This document shows positions 1-10,265 of a stretch of DNA of 22,815 nucleotides, one piece after another. The DNA comes from Chromera velia. Lineage: Eukaryota > Sar > Chromeraceae. The stretch's first letter is position 1, and every line of letters begins with the position of its first letter. Position numbers and translations under genes: made by a program. The notes under the pieces were generated by a model. It did not search any database and had not been told where the DNA came from. It saw nothing but the letters and a program-made list of their open reading frames with translations. The stretch is from contig JAHBMJ010002093.1 of assembly GCA_018398765.1 (NCBI GenBank), forward strand, positions 1-22,815, in the 5' to 3' direction.

Positions 1-327
1 TTTTCCATTCACATTGACTTGCATCTGCCCTTTCTTTCTCATAAATTCTGCAGCCACTTCAGTATCATGCCCATGTGGTATCGACTCGTGCTCTTGGTTG
101 AACACATTTTTATGGCTGGCCGCTGCATCTGCATCATCACCTTGCTTATCCTCCTTCTCCCCCTCGTCTTCAGTATCTTCATACAGTTCTTCAGATGCAA
201 AGCTGTCGACCTAGAAAACATCTTCTAACCATTCTACTTCGTCAAGAAGACGAAGTGCTCTCTCCTCTATCGTCTCATTCCTCCTCCTCTCTTCTTTGGG
301 GAAAAAAGTTTCTAGAAAAAAGTTTCA
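1..327 (-). pseudogene. acidic open frame interrupted by one stop, running off the left edge (unrecognised)
   Basis: Read on the minus strand, one frame stays open from about 327 down to base 1 except for a single TAG at 212-214. The part before the stop is charged (it includes RALRLLDEVEWLEDVF). The part after it is strongly acidic (VDSFASEELYEDTEDEGEKE) and continues to the window edge. The TAG sits in the context TTTTCTAG, which could also be a 3' splice acceptor; in that case 1-210 would be an internal exon of a gene lying mostly to the left. Alternatively the stop is the true end of a protein, or the whole is a decayed gene. No domain is recognisable, so no function is assigned. Confidence that this is or was coding is modest and rests only on the shared frame and the non-random acidic composition. 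Confidence 0.3.
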
Positions 328-589
328 ACAAAGAAGGGGGCTCTCTTTTATCTTATGTAAAGAGTGACAAGAAGGATGGATGCATGGATGCAGACAGAAG
401 AGCAGACAGAGGAGAAGTTCTTTGACTGGCTCTTTGACGATACCTAGGACGATATACATTTCGAAGCTCTAGTCAAAGCTAGTTTTGGTCAATCCTCTAC
501 CAAGCGAAAAGTGAAACTGGGATCCTAGATATGATTCAAACTCTAGTTGAAGCTAGTCATTTAACCTTTATTTTTTTTTACATATACAA

Positions 590-663
590 TAAAATTTTAA
601 ATAAAAAAAAAAAAGAATAGACGTTTTCAGATTTTTTTTTTTTTACCACTCTGCGTCGCCTAG
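590..663. mobile_element. right end of a MITE-like inverted-repeat element
   Basis: Bases 644-663 read TACCACTCTGCGTCGCCTAG. This matches, with one or two mismatches, the inverted terminal repeat of the complete element at 6524-6766. The subterminal part also matches: an A-run, then GAATAGAC, five variable bases and AGAT followed by a long T-run. Both element ends at 6524-6766 carry versions of this. No clear left end is found upstream. A weak CTAGGACG at 443-450 could be a decayed one and would give an element of about 220 bp. Probably a truncated or diverged copy. Confidence 0.6.
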
Positions 664-682
664 TTTTTCTGTTAGATATGTC

Positions 683-772
683 CGTCCGATTTTCTGGACA
701 CGTCTGATTTTCCTGACGCATCTGGTTTTCCAGACATGTCCGATTTTCCGGACGCGTCCGATTTTCCAGATG
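683..772. repeat. five tandem 18-bp units, each an imperfect palindrome
   Basis: Units lie at 683-700, 701-718, 719-736, 737-754 and 755-772, all exactly 18 bp. The consensus is close to CGTCCGATTTTCCGGACG, with GTCCG and CGGAC half-sites facing each other across a short AT spacer. The fourth unit has a perfect five-base stem. Because 18 is a multiple of three, the minus strand reads as a six-residue repeat of the type PENRTC within a short open frame at 578-859. I do not treat that frame as a gene. Confidence 0.85.
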
Positions 773-859
773 CCTGATCCAGCGGCCTTGATCATCTTTC
801 AAACTGGTTTCCATGCAGCTGTAGTCGTTGTAACACTTTGTATGTCTAACGTCCCCCAC

Positions 860-1390
860 TTAAGCTTGAACTCGATCGTATGAACCCCGTTCCTGCAATT
901 TCTGTATTTATTCATTTTGATATTATTATAAATCAATGTATTTAATTCATTTCTTTTTCCAATCTTATTTTTTCTTTATTTCTGAAAACAACTATTCCTA
1001 AAATCTTTGTAAATAAATTTACTTTCTTTATTTTTGATTCTTCCTCTTTATGTTTTATTTCTACCAGCTGGTTTTATCAATTTATTTCATTGCATGATAT
1101 CATCTGTTCTTTACTTTTTAACTGAAACTGTTAATGACTTTCTTTATCTTTCTTTGTATATTTCAAAGAGTCTAAACTACAATGGAATACTGTATAATAA
1201 TTTTTAGGAAAGTTTAAAGTTATTGTATGCAGTGCATCATGATCTAGATCATGATATCTACCCACTGGCATACAGATCTATAGATACAGATTTATATGTT
1301 TGATTGGGTTTGATTAGTAAAGTTTAAAAGTGAAATAAATTTAAAAGTCTGATTCGAAACCCTGAGTTGTAGATCAAACAAAACTTTAGA
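860..1390. other. AT-rich intergenic stretch without a gene
   Basis: This stretch is strongly AT-rich and has stops in all frames. The only structured sequence is a perfect 20-bp palindrome at 1236-1255. It separates the tandem repeat at 683-772 from the purine-rich 5' part of the retroelement. Confidence 0.6.
1236..1255. repeat. perfect 20-bp palindrome
   Basis: The sequence ATCATGATCTAGATCATGAT equals its own reverse complement, centred between 1245 and 1246 with no spacer. It lies in AT-rich non-coding DNA just upstream of the decayed retroelement. Function is unknown; it could be a dimeric protein site or chance. Confidence 0.8.
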
Positions 1391-1399
1391 AATGTGCAT

Positions 1400-2190
1400 A
1401 TAACAGAAACCAGAGCGAGAGGGAAGGGCCAAGGCAAGGGCAGGGAACTTGGGAAAGGGAGGAGAGGGAGAGGAGGGAGGGGAGGGAGAGGAAAGAAGGG
1501 AAAAGGTTCAAAAGGAGGGCAAGAAGAAGAAAACGAAAAAGTATAAATGAGCAAGAACAGAGGAAGTGGGAAAAGGAAGATGCCTCAAAGAGATACCCAA
1601 CTGAAAGATATGACAAAAATTTTATTAGACACGATGTAGCGCACTCTTCAATTTCTGTGACAACCTCAGTCCTAACTTTACAGACATATTTATTTGAATT
1701 AAATGATGTATGTGTATATGATGCTCCATCTTTGTATTCCACAAATGTTGTTTCTTGGCCTGAGTGTGGTGCTTCCTAGGTTGCTTCTGGTCACCTGGGT
1801 AGGGAAGGAAAGGAGACGGCTCAAAGGAAGAGAAAAGAAGAGGACAATGGAGGGAGCCAGACTGAGTCGTTCTCATCCATCACCATGCCAGTGAGCAGTT
1901 CATCAGGGAGAGGACAGTCCCTGCCACCATCGCTATCACCGTTGTTGTGCAGATCTGAAACATCGAGCACAATAACATCAAGTGAGTCAGACGGGGAGGA
2001 AGAGATAAGGGAGGAGGAAAAGATAACTATTTATATGCAGAACGACAGAGGAATGATAAGAAAACTGATGGGCAGTAACTCTTTCGCAGCAGAAATGGAA
2101 AGACAGAGAGCAGATGTAGTGGTGTTAACGGAAATAAAAATGGAAATGACAATGTGCAGTTTGAATGGAGGAGCGATAGGGGCCCATTAG
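1400..2190 (+). pseudogene. retroelement 5' coding remnant: basic leader into start of endonuclease
   Basis: One reading frame runs from the purine-rich tract near 1400 to 2190 with a single TAG at about 1777. It encodes a Gly/Glu/Arg/Lys-rich leader, a Ser-rich segment (from MPVSSSSGRG at 1885) and an acidic stretch. It then enters the endonuclease fold with DVVVLTEIKM at 2113-2142. This corresponds to the second strand of endonuclease/exonuclease/phosphatase domains, which carries the catalytic Glu. The frame is lost shortly after and continues shifted from about 2154. The Lys-rich leader may be an ORF1-like nucleic-acid-binding region, but no zinc finger or RRM is visible. Confidence 0.55.
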
Positions 2191-2990
2191 GGGGCACAAA
2201 CTACCCACTAGAGAGAGAAGGAAGAATGTTGACATCCACAGGGGGGGTTGCGGTTCTGTTGAATAGAAGAGCAAGAGAACTTGGCTTTAAGACAGAAAGA
2301 GCAATAAAAACATCCGTTTTTGTGGAGACACCAGGATTCCCCCTGATAGTGGGACTTTATAACCCGCCAGAAGACTTTACGCATGAAGACAACAGATTTC
2401 TTGATGAAATAAGAGAGAGAGTGGAGGAAAAGAGAAGAGAAAGAAAGCAAAGAGGGGATAAACAAGCAAATGAAGTGTGTGTGTGTACAGGGACTTTAAT
2501 GCCAAGATAGCAAGTTTAGCAGCAAGCAAGGTGTATGCCTCTGGTGGACTCCCCCCTGGTATGGGGAGGGAAGAAAAAAGACGATGGAGGGGACGAATGG
2601 GAAAGAATCATGGTGAGGGGGGGGAGGGGGGCGAGGGGCAGGGGGGGGTACCAACCAGAGAGAGCATCAAAAGATGAAATGGAAAATTGAAAAGGAAAGC
2701 TGTTTATTAGCTTCTGCGAAGACCTCGGACTGGTCCCACTGAATGGCCTCAGTAAGTGTGTACTCAAGGAGGGAAGGATGGAGCACGACTTTGCTTTTGA
2801 CAGTCAGACTCCCCCCCCGTGGGTCAGTGCACCCATCAAAGAATCTGATTCAAAGTATAGGAGGGGGCGAATCTTTCATCGATTATGCATGTATGACTCT
2901 TTGTTTGATTCCGTCTTGTGTATCCTTTTCGTTGTATATGCTGATGAGTGGATCTTTTGATCATGCATATCTGAGACTGACCTTTGAAAG
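2040..2990 (+). pseudogene. retroelement apurinic/apyrimidinic-type endonuclease domain, frameshifted
   Basis: Successive endonuclease motifs appear in at least three frames. DVVVLTEIKM (2113-2142) carries the catalytic Glu. GGVAVLLNRRARELG and IVGLYNPPED (2240-2380) correspond to the central sheet and the YxPP-type loop. DFNAKI (2492-2509) is the GDFN motif, with its Gly lost at the frameshift. FCEDLGLVPLNG (around 2715-2750) matches the segment preceding the next conserved loop. SFIDYACMT (around 2867-2895) is the xxIDYvl strand. GSFDHAYLRL (2949-2978) is the terminal SDH motif. In the living family this enzyme nicks target DNA to prime reverse transcription. Here stops and frame changes between motifs make it non-functional. 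Confidence 0.8.
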
Positions 2991-3899
2991 AGGAAAAAAG
3001 AAACCACCACAAGAAGAGAAGGGAAAGAAGGAAGAAAGAAAAGAAAAAAGAAAGAACAGAAGGCAAAAACAGAAAAAAAGGAGGGAAAGGACCATTCAAA
3101 GAAACAGAAAAAGAAGGGGACAGAATATTAAGACCCAGATGGAAAGGAACTTTCACATGAAGAACGGAAATAGAATTTATAGAAGAATTGGATAAGAGAG
3201 TCGTCATCATAAAGAAGATAGGAGAGGTATTCCGAGAAGCAAACGAGATGGAAAAAGGAGAAACAGTAGGGAGAGAAGCATTAGAGAAAGCTACAAGAAA
3301 ATGAAACAGGTAACTTTAAAGAGGAGAAACATACAGATGGGTACCAAAGCAACAAAACAAGAGGGAAAGAAAAGGGAACGGAGAAGCCTTAGAAGCCAAA
3401 GAGTCAGTGAGAATAGGTAAAGCAGAGCAAAGGAAAATAAAGGCACTCGAAAGGAAGATCAGAAAGAGAATGAAACACTTGAAACAGAAGAAAGGCGAGT
3501 GGACAGCAAAAGGGCAAGAAAGGAGATGGCAGAGAGAATATGAAGAGAGAACAAAACAACTAGAAGAGGTAGAGAAAAAGAGGATCAAGATTGTGAAAAG
3601 GGAAGTATCCAAAAAAATAATGAGAAAGGTGCAAAGAATAAGGAAAGAAATAGGACAAGGAGGATGCATAGAGGATGCTGGAGGGTCTCAAACTGGAGGA
3701 GACTAGGAACAGAAAACAAAAAGAGAGAACCGAGCAGGATGAAGGACAGTCTCATGGTGCAACAATTAGCAACAGGATGGGAAAAACAGATAAAACTCCT
3801 AGAAGATGAAGTAGAAACAGAAAAGAAAGAAGAATATAAAAGATGCACGGCAGTAAGAGAAAAGAATACAAAGATAGCTACCAAAAAGAAAGTAAGAGA

Positions 3900-5165
3900 G
3901 GCAATGAAGAAAGCAGGGAATTCTAAGAAAGCTGTTGGCAAGGATGGAATGCCTCCGGGTCTGCTCAAGTTGTATAAAAAATCCCAGATGATGGTGAATG
4001 TATATGCTGATTTGATCAATGTTTCTTTTCGTTATGTGTAGTAGCCAGAGGGATAGAATGATTTACCGGTGACGGTGCATTGGCAAAACCTGGCAAGTCA
4101 TAGGCAGTATTACTAATCGGGGGATGGAAAAACGTGCACCTTGCATGTGCAGACGCAAAATGGGAGGACACGATTCTCGGCAATAATGTAGATAGAGAAG
4201 CAAGGCAAAACCTATGACAGTTTGCATACAGAAAGAAAGCAAGAACATGCAATACCATCTTTCTTCTTTTGTTTGTGATTGCGCACCATCTCTTCGTGAT
4301 TGTGGCCCTTATTGATTTTACTCGAGCTTTTGACAAAGTCAGGTATAGCAAGCTTGAGCCGGCTTGAGCAGCAACCAAGAGAGGCAAGGATTTCGGAGGA
4401 GTTAATTCGATGGGCCCTGGCATCGCTCAAGAAAGTAAGAGCAAGAATGAAAGGGACAGGAAAGTGGTATTTGGAACAGATAAAGACAAAACAAGGGGGG
4501 TCCAGCAGGCCCACTTTTTTTAAAGGATACGTATACGACCTGTTGGAGAGAGTAAGAAAGGAAGGGAGGGCTGGGAGAAGGAGAATAGGAGAATAGTGAG
4601 AAAGACTGAAAGTACCTGTCGGAGAGGATGAGAGGTGGATTGATTTTTTTTCTATACTATTTGCAGACGACACAACTTTGCTGGATGCAACAGACAGAGA
4701 ATTAAATAAATTGTTGGAGGGATTGAGATAGATTAAGGAAGTACGCAGAGCCGTTCCGTCTCTTCTTTTCTGATTTGGTCCTTGAAATTGAGAGTACTGA
4801 GGTTTGGAAGGCAAAGGCAGTCTGAGACAAAAGAGATCAGAATAGGCAGCATGGTACTGAAAGAAGCTAGGAAAGAAGAGAAAGCACAGCCATTTTTGGA
4901 CTAGATTTTTGGGTCTGGTTCTTCCTTCAAACTGTAATGTTGACGTAATGATGGATAATGATGGCAGACAGAGCAGTGAGAGCAGAGAGATGTATGCAAA
5001 GATTGATAGGAAAGTTAGCCAGAGAGCCAGCGGTGCCGCCTGCAGAATGTTTTCATTTGTTTAACCAGACAGTGCGTGCAGTGTGGATATATGGATATGA
5101 GATATACCCATATACAGACAGGGCCTGTGTAGAATTCGATGAAAAACAAAGATGCTTTGTCAGGT
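3900..5165 (+). pseudogene. retroelement reverse transcriptase, frameshifted
   Basis: Reverse transcriptase motifs occur in order. AVGKDGMPPGLLKLY (3931-3975) is the entry motif typical of non-LTR RTs. A decayed QFAYRKKART-like segment (around 4218-4248) precedes LIDFTRAFDKVRYSKL (4302-4355), which is motif A with its first catalytic Asp. LFADDTTLLDAT (4657-4689) is the catalytic FADD box of motif C. GLEI/TEVWKAKA-like residues (around 4780-4822) fit the segment after it. A thumb-like region follows (4958-5167) with VRAVWIYGYEIYPYTD, equivalent to the LYGxExW signature. The motifs sit in different frames with in-frame stops, so no active enzyme can be made. Confidence 0.85.
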
Positions 5166-5169
5166 AGGT

Positions 5170-6350
5170 CTTGGAGCTAAGGAAGACGGAAAGCGCAGAC
5201 ACTACATTGATGGAGGACGGGATGTTTCCAATTGATATTGAAGTGGCAGAGAGGACGATCAGATGGGTAAAAAAGGCACTGAAAAAAAAAGGGAAGGAGC
5301 TGATTGGGCAGGCTGTCATTCATTGCTTGAGAAGAGGAGTGGAGGATGAACTGAAGAGGGGAAGAAGAACAGAGTTGCACCCCTTTCACTTCTTTCTGTA
5401 CCTAAAGAAATGTATACAGACACTATTCACAGCTAGAGAGAAGCCTTTATCCTTTTTTAAAAGAGAAGCTCGCAGGCCAATCAGGAGAGATAGGGACACA
5501 CGCAGTGAATAAAAGAGTAGACAGGATGGAGAGATAGACTGTAAGCAAGATAAATAAAAAGATAAAGGAGAGAAAGAAAGAAATCTTCAGGTGGAGAATT
5601 GAAAGGGGAGTGAAAGAGAGAGATAGAAGAGAGAGAGAAAAAAATAGAAATTATGCCCATATAGCACATATATACAGAACAAAAGCAAACGGAAACAGAC
5701 TGCAGCTCACTTTGTTTGAGAAAGCATCAGAAGAGAGACCAAGAGAAGGAATAAAAATAGAGAAAGAAAAACTAGGACGGGTGCCCTTCTATTATAGAAG
5801 GGTAGCACTAAGAGAAGAGGCTGAAGAGCACAGAAGGAGAGCAGCGTGTAAAGTGGGAGACAGGATGTTAGTGGGAATAAAGGGAAAAATGTCAAAAAGA
5901 GGAGGGCAGCGAGTGCCGTTAGGGAAGAGGCTTTGCCCTTTTTGCAAAGGATAGATAGAAACAGAGGTGTTGGAGGACAAGATCCATATGCTGATGGAGT
6001 GTCCGATTTATGACAGAGAGAGTTTCAGAGCGAACATATATAGAACATTGGGAGCGGACTGGAACGAAGGAAGAGAAAAGAGGGCAAGAAAAGTTTGCAC
6101 AAAGAAAAGAAAAGGACAAAGAAGAGGACTGTAGACTGAGGCTCTGTTCAAATTCTTGATGAACAAAGGGTATAGTGCAGTGGATGAGTTTCTGGGGAGG
6201 GCGGCGTTCAGAAGAAGAGTATTCAAGGAAAGCCTAGGAAAGTATATACCGGGAAGCTTGTTAGATGAAACAGTGTTGACACAGAGGCACGGAGCAAAGG
6301 TGTTTAATCATAGAATATATTTATTTACTAGTTACTCACTTCAAAAGTAA
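5170..6350 (+). pseudogene. retroelement C-terminal region with CCHC zinc knuckle
   Basis: Downstream of the RT there is a Lys/Arg/Glu-rich segment. At 5934-6002 a C-X2-C-X13-H-X4-C knuckle lies in a single frame: Cys codons at 5934 and 5943, His at 5985, Cys at 6000. A TAG at 5952-5954 interrupts it. It is followed by PIYDRERFRANIYRTLG, which matches the CPxYxxxR pattern at the C-termini of many LINE ORF2 proteins. A last open piece at 6156-6350 (AFRRRVFKESLGKYIPG) ends the coding remnant. Confidence 0.75.
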
Positions 6351-6405
6351 TATAATCAGGAATATATTCAGGAATATATTCCTAAATTAATTAAGGGGGG
6401 GTCTT

Positions 6406-6427
6406 GGGGGCGGAGCCCTCCGCCCCC
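6406..6427. repeat. GC-rich hairpin in the retroelement 3' region
   Basis: Two perfect 10-bp arms, GGGGGCGGAG at 6406-6415 and CTCCGCCCCC at 6418-6427, are separated by two bases in otherwise AT-rich sequence. The hairpin sits just after the last coding remnant of the LINE. 3' hairpins can be recognised by the element's own RT in some LINEs, so a role in template recognition is possible but unproven. Confidence 0.8.
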
Positions 6428-6523
6428 CGGGCTACATTTTTGATTTTTTTTTTTGTAAGCACAGTTTGTGACTATAAAAAATTGGTTTTAAAAAAGATAA
6501 ACAGGGGCTATCTAGCTGTTAGG

Positions 6524-6766
6524 CTAGGCGACGCACAGTGGTAAAAAAAAAAAAAAGAATAGACATGTCGAGATTTTTTTTTCTTTTTTTTTTTTTTAGT
6601 CTAGTAGTCAAAGGTCCAAGCAAACTTAGCAAAGGTAGGTTTTGTAGTTAGATGTGTTTTTGTTATATGTTTGGCACTTCCAATAAAATAATAGAAAAAA
6701 CAATAAAAAAGATTAGGCTTCTCCAGATTTTTTTTTTCTTTTTTTTTATCACTGTGCGTCGCCTAG
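6524..6766. mobile_element. complete 243-bp MITE-like element with terminal inverted repeats
   Basis: The left end (from 6524) begins CTAGGCGACGCACAGTGGTA and runs into an A-run. The right end (to 6766) is its reverse complement with one mismatch (TATCACTGTGCGTCGCCTAG), giving inverted repeats of about 27 bp when the A/T run is included. The interior is AT-rich and non-coding, and repeats an A-run/AGATTTTTTT motif near both ends. A further copy end lies at 590-663. Small size, no open frame and long inverted repeats fit a non-autonomous DNA transposon. A target-site duplication is not obvious. Confidence 0.8.
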
Positions 6767-7154
6767 TATAGATTACATAGGCCGTAACCTGGCCGTTTCG
6801 ACTTGCCAAACATCAGACGCCTAGTCAGATGCCTACATATCGGCCAATGGCGATAGCGTATGATAATCATGATAATAAAATCATATATTTACAAGATTTA
6901 CTTAATCCTATTCTGTACTATCCTATGCTTAGAATTGTACATTATTGCAATATGAAAATAAACTTGAGAAAAAACCCATATTTCTTTGAACAGATACCTG
7001 TATATGTACGTAGGCTTGGGCCGCTTGGCAGTACTTGGAAGAATTTTTTAAAGTGTTCAACTATTAGGTGTTCAAATTCTGATCATGTTTTTCTTTGTGC
7101 ATGGTTGACTCTGTCTACGTCTCTTTTTGACTCCGCAACTTATAAAGCGATCCA
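6767..7154. other. intergenic / probable 3' flank of NOC4
   Basis: This region lies between the MITE-like element and the stop codon of the NOC4 model. It is AT-rich up to about 7000 and then more mixed. An open frame begins on the plus strand at 6829, but it runs across the last two NOC4 exons and its sequence does not look protein-like. I see no gene of its own here; it probably contains the NOC4 3' UTR and polyadenylation region. Confidence 0.5.
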
Positions 7155-8373
7155 TCAGAAACACGCGGCCAAATCGGCAAGTCGTTTTGAATCGTCAGGT
7201 ACCTGGGGGGGCGTGAATGCCGCCGGAATTTCCGGTACCTGCACGGGGACGGGCAGGCGGGGCAGAGAGCGTTTGATCGACGTACAGACAGACAAACCGA
7301 CGTACAGTCAGACAGGGCGGCACACTGGCAGGCCCCCCAAACATCAGAAAGAGATACGCGGAACCCTGAGATGTTCTGTTTCCCTCTCTGTCCTCTCTCG
7401 AACAGAGACGAAGGAAGATGAGTTACCGGACAGAGGAAGGGGACAAAACATTGTGAAAGACATCGGTAGAGCCATACTGGGTGAATCAAAGAAAGGAGGG
7501 GAAAAACAGAAACAGAGCGAAAGCCACCCCGCCCGAACCCCTTCTTCCCTCTTCCCTCTTCCCTCCTACATACTTCGCACTGCGTACATTGATTTTGTGT
7601 TTCATTTCCTGCCGCACGAATGCCCCAATTCCCGTTGCCCCCTCCCCCGCCTCCTCAAACTCCAGCACCAGTCGTTCGGCCGTCACCTGCGCAAAACGAC
7701 AGCAAGGGGGCCGGGGGGCAGGAGAATGGTTTTTCAAAAGACGGGGCGCAGAAGACCAAAAAGGGAGAAAGGCACTTGTCCAGGAACTAAGGCAGAGAAA
7801 AGGAAAGAAAAATCAAGAAAAGACAGACAGGCAGACAGACTATGTCGTCTTTTCCTTAGTCTACTTTTTCGCTTCCTTTCTTTCTGATGGACAGACACAG
7901 ACAGACAGACGTACGGGATGAAAGAGAGTGAAAGCAGAGGGAAGCAAGAAGTAGGAGAAAACGCGAAAAAAGCGAAAAGGGAATCAATGAATGAGGAATA
8001 ACGCACACTTCCTCCGGTTCGGGTTGCCTCTGGCCATCGAGACTGAATGAAGCGATGAGCTGTCATACAAGTGAGCGAGTAAGTGGGCAATTGCGTGAGT
8101 GAGTAAACGCAGGACACACTGCTGGCGGTCATGGAACATATGAAGAACGATGGATAGAAGCAAAAAGAAATTCAAAGCGCAAGAAAAAGAGGAAACGGCG
8201 GGTGAAAGCAGAGTCCTGCAAGCAAAAGCCCCACTTCATATCAGTCGTGTTTCATCCTCTTTGCGCAGAATCAGACACAAGGGGGAAACTTCAACCCCCC
8301 CTCCCGCTCCCTCCTCTCTGTCATTAGCGTACCAAAACACGGAAATAGAACCCAATCCGAATTGAGAAGTCAT

Positions 8374-8435
<62 letters not shown>

Positions 8436-9683
8436 GAGGACGGTGTATACGAGAGAAAGAAAAGAAGCGAAGGCGATTTCCCGACCGACCATCCACCCTC
8501 CCGGCAGACTGACTGACTGACTGACCTTGAAGAGGTTCTCGTTGCTGAATGCGTTGGCCATTTGAGAAACTGATGGGTGAAAATGCCTGCACATTTATTT
8601 GTTTTACGGGCAGCTCTCCAAGTCTCTGACGACACATGCACGCTCTGTCCCCCTATCAAGTCTCTGAGGAAAAGAACAAGGAAGAAAGACTATGTATAAG
8701 TTCAGATAGCACTGGATGAAGGATCCTCAAGGAAGGAGAAGAGGCTCCATCCAGAAGACCGAACGTGCTCTTAAGAAAACGCACACGGATGGAAAACATG
8801 ATGGGGAGGATTTAAGGGGAAAACATGATGGAGATACCCACACAGCACTCTCGCTTCATCACAAGGAAGGAAGGAAGGAAGGAAGGAAGGAAACTGTTCA
8901 TGTGCGACAAGCTAGATCCTGCAGGCTCAAACAAGTCCCCCCAAGAGCAACCAACCGCATGAGTTTGTAGGGCAAACTCTTCCAGAACTCTGGCAGGCAC
9001 AGGGATCGCTTCTTTCTACGCAGGCAGGGGCCAGAGAGAGAAAGAAAGAAGCTGTAAGAGACGCGTGGGGGTGAAAAAAAACAATGCACGAAAGAAAGGA
9101 CTCCACGAATACAAGCAGACCGGCAGGTTGATTAAGGTTCCAAGCTTGCAAACTGACCTCTTGAAAAATTTCAGCTCCCACAGAGAAAGCGCGCAGACCT
9201 TCCAAGCGTCTTCGAGTCTCGCCCTTTCTTTTTCTGTCAGTCCCTCAAGTCTCTCCAAATCCGTCTCGGACAACACGGAAGACAGAAGAGGCTTGTCACT
9301 GTATCTGTTGCTGGACGAGGAGGAGGATGAAGCTGCAGAAAAAAAGAGATGAATAGATGCATTGAAGATGGAGAGGAAACGGGAGACAGAGAGAGAACAC
9401 ACACGTTTCTCTTCAGTGAAAGAGAGAGAGAGCCTCTAACGCGAGGGAGGCGGAAGACCTCGATGCTCTGAGGGAAATAAACGTAAAAAAGAGGGAGGGA
9501 AGGATCTGATTTGACCACGAGGAGAAAATCTGGACGAAAAAAAAAGCCGTTCTTCATGTTAGCAGTTGATCTGAAACAATGCAACACTGTACTACACGCT
9601 GATCCTCGAAAAAGAATCCGCAGTCATTCATTTCGTCATTAATTTGCTCATTCCCTCCTCTGCACGGGCACGCACGCACGCAC

Positions 9684-9718
<35 letters not shown>

Positions 9719-10234
9719 CAGACGTCCGCAGAATGAATCGGGGTGGCCGAAAAGGTTTGTCAGATCCTTTGAAGTGACATCGGCGTCAGCAATTGCTGAC
9801 TGAGAGAGATCCTGCCTGCCTGCTGCCTGCCTGTCTGTGTACCAACCGGCAGAGAGCGATGAGAGGTCAGTGGGGTCTCCTCTCGGAAAGACCACAAGAG
9901 CCGCCGCGTCGGGAGGGATGTGTATCTGTCTCCTGCAGGCAGTCTTCTGTTTGTGGACTAAACGTTGCAACGCGCCGAGAACCCACACGGCCCCCCCTGA
10001 TGGGAGGAGGGCTGCCAGCCTTGCGAGTCTCTTCGCAAAGGCTGCGGCGTGCGTTGAGGGAAGGAGGGGGCTCCGCAGAGAGAGATTCAACAGACGCAGA
10101 AACCGTGAACGGATGTCGGGGGGAAGGGACAGAGTCTGCAAAAGAAAAGAACAGAGAAGAGAAAGGAAGACAGAAGGGTGGTTTCCTTCTGTTTCATTTT
10201 GAACGCTCACCCGTGCAACGTGAAGAGCAGACTA

Positions 10235-10265
<31 letters not shown>

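Larger units (their letters stand above)
1400..6480 (+). mobile_element. decayed LINE-type non-LTR retrotransposon
   Basis: In order on the plus strand this region holds: a purine-rich segment encoding a Lys/Arg/Glu-rich leader (1400-2090); an apurinic-type endonuclease remnant (2040-2990); a Lys/Glu-rich linker (2990-3900); a reverse transcriptase remnant (3900-5160); and a basic C-terminal region with a zinc knuckle (5170-6350). This is the order seen in endonuclease-bearing non-LTR elements (L1, I and Jockey-like groups). No frame covers more than a fraction of it, and many stops and frameshifts show that it is dead. No LTRs, integrase or RNase H are visible. The 3' part beyond the last open frame (6350-6480) contains repeated AATATATTC and a GC-rich hairpin and is probably the element's 3' UTR. 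Exact ends and target-site duplications could not be fixed, and the clade cannot be set by eye. Confidence 0.85.

Noticed and set aside
6829..7887. 352-codon plus-strand open frame
   Set aside because: It runs antisense through the last two NOC4 exons and an intron. Its composition changes midway, and it contains translated microsatellite-like repeats (Asp/Gln/Thr and Lys/Arg runs) with no domain.
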